Shown: piece by piece, positions 13,289-13,790 of the stretch | Position numbering within the stretch: the first letter of the stretch is position 1 | Layout: each line of letters starts with the position of its first letter | Source: an uncultured Azospirillum sp. | GTDB lineage: Bacteria > Pseudomonadota > Alphaproteobacteria > Azospirillales > Azospirillaceae | Direction of reading: 5' to 3' | Assembly: GCA_937960755.1 (NCBI GenBank) | Contig: CALGOL010000404.1 | Location: 1-13,790 of the forward strand | Length of the DNA stretch: 13,790 bases | Position numbers and translations under genes: made by a program | Notes under the pieces: model-generated | The model's database searches: none | What the model was told of the DNA's origin: nothing | Seen by the model: only the letters and a program-made list of their open reading frames with translations

Positions 13289-13755
13289 TTAGCGCAGCAG
13301 GTTGCGCAACATGTCGCGGGCCGGCGCCTCCAACGCGCCGGGCAAACCGCCGGGCGGGCGGGGAACGGCGTTTTTCAAGGCTTCCGTCGCGGCGTCGCCC
13401 CCCAGCCGTTCCGCCAAATGGCGTTGCAGCGCGCTGAGGTCCAGGCTGCGGGTCGGCTGGTCCAGCGACCCGGTCAACCGCAACGCCAAGGGCGGAACCG
13501 GCGGATCGACGTCCGGCTCCACCGTCACCAGCATGTCAATCAGACGCGCGGCGAGATCGACCGCGCCGACCGCGCCGACGCCGCCGGCCGCCGTCTCCAT
13601 CCGCGTGTCGGTGGTTTCGGCGACGCCGTTTTCAATCCGCGTCGAGCCGTCCAGCGTCGTCACCGCGGTTTCGCCGCCTTGCAGCCCGCGCGCCACGCCT
13701 TCCAGCAGGGCTTGCGGCCGGTCGGCCTGCCGCAGCCGGTCGCGCAGGATCGTCA
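13289..13755 (-). CDS. AsmA-family protein, C-terminal fragment (cut by contig end)
   Basis: About 155 residues of the C-terminus of an AsmA-like protein, a large envelope protein class linked to outer-membrane lipid homeostasis. Typical features are a segment built around NGVAETTDTRMET, then GAVDLAARLIDMLVTVEP, a proline-rich PPVPPLALRLTGSLDQP and a closing SLDLSALQRHLAERL with a helical tail. Full-length members usually have 600 or more residues, so most of the gene is missing. The frame stays open to 13789, but everything beyond 13755 is sequencing adapter. The apparent start peptide MTGVQTCALPI is therefore artificial and the true start lies outside the window. It converges with the MCP gene. 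Confidence 0.75.
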
Positions 13756-13789
13756 AGATCGGAAGAGCACACGTCTGAACTCCAGTCAC
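13756..13789 (+). other. Illumina TruSeq adapter contamination at the contig end
   Basis: From 13756 the sequence begins AGATCGGAAGAGC and continues for 34 bases as the standard TruSeq index-read adapter. This is not genomic DNA. Its minus-strand translation gives the well-known contaminant peptide MTGVQTCALPI, which would be mis-annotated as the N-terminus of the AsmA-like protein. The final base, 13790, is also doubtful. Confidence 0.98.
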
Positions 13790-13790
13790 C

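Noticed and set aside
13756..13789. Genuine N-terminus MTGVQTCALPI for the AsmA-like protein
   Set aside because: The bases are the Illumina TruSeq adapter.

Overview
The window reads as ordinary, gene-dense chromosome of a GC-rich alphaproteobacterium. The Smr-XRE pair, the HisP/HisJ/HisQ/HisM-type transporter, the NnrU protein and an MCP with a C-terminal PilZ domain together point to Rhodospirillales (a Magnetospirillum/Azospirillum-like relative). This placement is inference from gene content; no rRNA or other marker gene is present. The right end is a contig end: the last 35 bases contain an Illumina TruSeq adapter, so the terminal gene is cut and partly artificial.

Layout, left to right. 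Positions 2-756 (+) hold a 5'-truncated Smr-domain protein translationally coupled to a small XRE-type HTH regulator. Positions 851-2392 (+) encode a soluble double-PAS histidine kinase whose second PAS domain looks like the haem-PAS of FixL. It converges on, and overlaps by 19 bp, a minus-strand 617-residue protein (2374-4227) with cyclic-nucleotide-fold, CBS, CBS, DUF294 nucleotidyltransferase and DUF294_C domains. Further along the minus strand is the acetate-uptake pair yjcH-actP (6476 down to 4474, GTGA overlap), closed by a strong intrinsic terminator at 4363-4399. A 385-bp gap with several inverted and direct repeats separates it from a four-gene minus-strand ABC operon for a basic amino acid or opine-like solute (9946 down to 6862; order ATPase, binding protein, permease Q, permease M). 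Next on the minus strand is nnrU (10059-10748). A 431-bp regulatory region (10749-11179) separates nnrU from the divergent MCP-PilZ gene (11180-13210, +). A perfect hairpin lies between the MCP and the convergent, truncated AsmA-like gene at the right edge.

How it fits together. No single new multi-gene system is evident. The strongest non-coding signal is the nnrU/MCP intergenic region. It carries 2.6 copies of an exact 43-bp tandem repeat, and each copy holds a perfect TTGAC-N4-GTCAA palindrome of the FNR/FixK/NnrR type. The copy nearest nnrU sits where an activator would bind in a class II promoter. Beyond it are an AT-rich stretch with a 20-bp perfect palindrome and a Fur-like box upstream of the MCP. 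Together with the FixL-like kinase this suggests an oxygen/nitrogen-oxide responsive theme, which is inference. The acetate transporter, amino-acid transporter and energy- or c-di-GMP-linked chemoreceptor fit a motile heterotroph living across oxygen gradients.
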